64,000 nt of DNA from Karstenula rhodostoma CBS 690.94. Lineage: Eukaryota > Ascomycota > Dothideomycetes > Pleosporales > Didymosphaeriaceae. This document shows, piece after piece, positions 63,741-64,000 of this stretch. Each line of letters starts with the position of its first letter. Within the stretch, counting starts at the first letter, position 1. The translations under genes were made by a program, and so were the position numbers. The notes beneath the pieces are model-generated. The model saw nothing but the letters and a program-made list of their open reading frames with translations, searched no databases and was not told the origin of the DNA. The stretch is from NCBI GenBank assembly GCA_010093485.1, contig MU001492.1, positions 2,155,122 to 2,219,121 of the forward strand, written 5' to 3'.

Positions 63741-64000
63741 AGTAAGTTCTTCGCACCGAGTTGGAAGCCCCGTTAACTTTCCACAGTGGCCGACGTAGAA
63801 GAAGTCGATCTTTACGGTAGGACGGACGGAAACAATTGCTCCATCATTTCTGACAGCAGCAGAGGTGCTCTCCCTGTCCAAGGGCGCAACCAAGGCGGAG
63901 ATCAAGAAAGCCTACCACAAGGTTCGTGCAGCCTCCACCCCGCTTGTTTGCTCTGCAGAGACATCGCGACATGCATGTTAACTATAGAGACAGGCCGCGC
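63741..64000 (+). CDS. J-domain (DnaJ) protein, 5' part only, start codon split by an intron
   Basis: Exons inferred: A at 63741, then 63787-63816, 63863-63921 and from 63994 off the window. The ATG is assembled from an A at the end of exon 1 (before GTAAGT) and TG at 63787 (after CCACAG). It continues ADVEEVDLY, EVLSLSKGATKAEIKKAYHK, AA, the first half of a J domain. The HPD motif that stimulates Hsp70 ATPase would lie just outside. The three introns have fungal GT..AG ends. Subfamily and cell location cannot be told from this piece. Confidence 0.72.

Noticed and set aside
1..64000. tRNA, rRNA, CRISPR, riboswitch or bacterial mobile elements
   Set aside because: Scanned by eye without finding convincing cloverleaf ends, spacer arrays or transposase genes; short RNA genes could still be missed without a covariance search.

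Overview
The window is nuclear DNA from a filamentous ascomycete (Pezizomycotina), most likely a Dothideomycete. The support is many 45-110 nt introns with GTRNGT donors and CTRAC/CTAAY branch points, a Zn2Cys6 regulator, a UstYa-family protein, a fungal rhodopsin-domain remnant, DUF7730, CE4/CBM18 and GH3 secreted enzymes, and mitochondrial NFS1 and GluRS genes. No prokaryotic features, tRNAs, rRNAs or CRISPR arrays were seen. Intron positions were worked out by eye from frame, splice sites and family similarity; spliced lengths were checked to be multiples of three.

Layout. 0-11 kb is accessory: a SUMO-motif-rich disordered protein cut by the left edge, a small cysteine-rich secreted protein, a large CE4 polysaccharide deacetylase with a chitin-binding domain, a zinc-finger/coiled-coil gene with broken frames, and an acidic unknown protein. 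11-13.6 kb is gene-free. 13.7-21.1 kb is a conserved block: DUF427 protein, ESCRT-I Vps23, cysteine desulfurase Nfs1, and the BAR-SH3 protein Rvs167. 21.4-28 kb is accessory again: an MFS transporter, an intact five-exon UstYa-family gene, a tiny secreted peptide gene, a truncated rhodopsin-domain gene and a 218-bp MITE. 28.5-37 kb carries a four-TM membrane protein, a decayed gene of an unknown fungal family, a DUF7730 protein and a RidA-family protein. 37.3-47.1 kb carries a second, intact zinc-finger/coiled-coil gene, a GH3 beta-glucosidase, a second MITE, a small secreted protein and a Dabb protein.

47.5-54.2 kb looks like a catabolic gene cluster: an LDH2/MDH2-type oxidoreductase, a Zn2Cys6 regulator, an IlvD/Edd dehydratase with a CDKTTP motif and an SDR dehydrogenase, arranged as two divergent pairs. 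This suggests an oxidised sugar or sugar-acid route (inference). 55.6-59.8 kb is a single-exon 1397-codon protein joining a hydrolase-like region, ankyrin repeats and a CorA-like membrane end. It is followed by a pseudogene, an unknown 219-aa protein, mitochondrial GluRS and the start of a J-domain gene whose start codon is apparently split by an intron.

Cross-cutting observations. Several accessory genes are interrupted by single in-frame stops that one C-to-T or G-to-A change could create; the conserved genes are clean. Two MITEs share their outer terminal repeat but have different, still perfectly self-complementary, inner arms. Two genes share an unusual ten-ligand Cys/His module.
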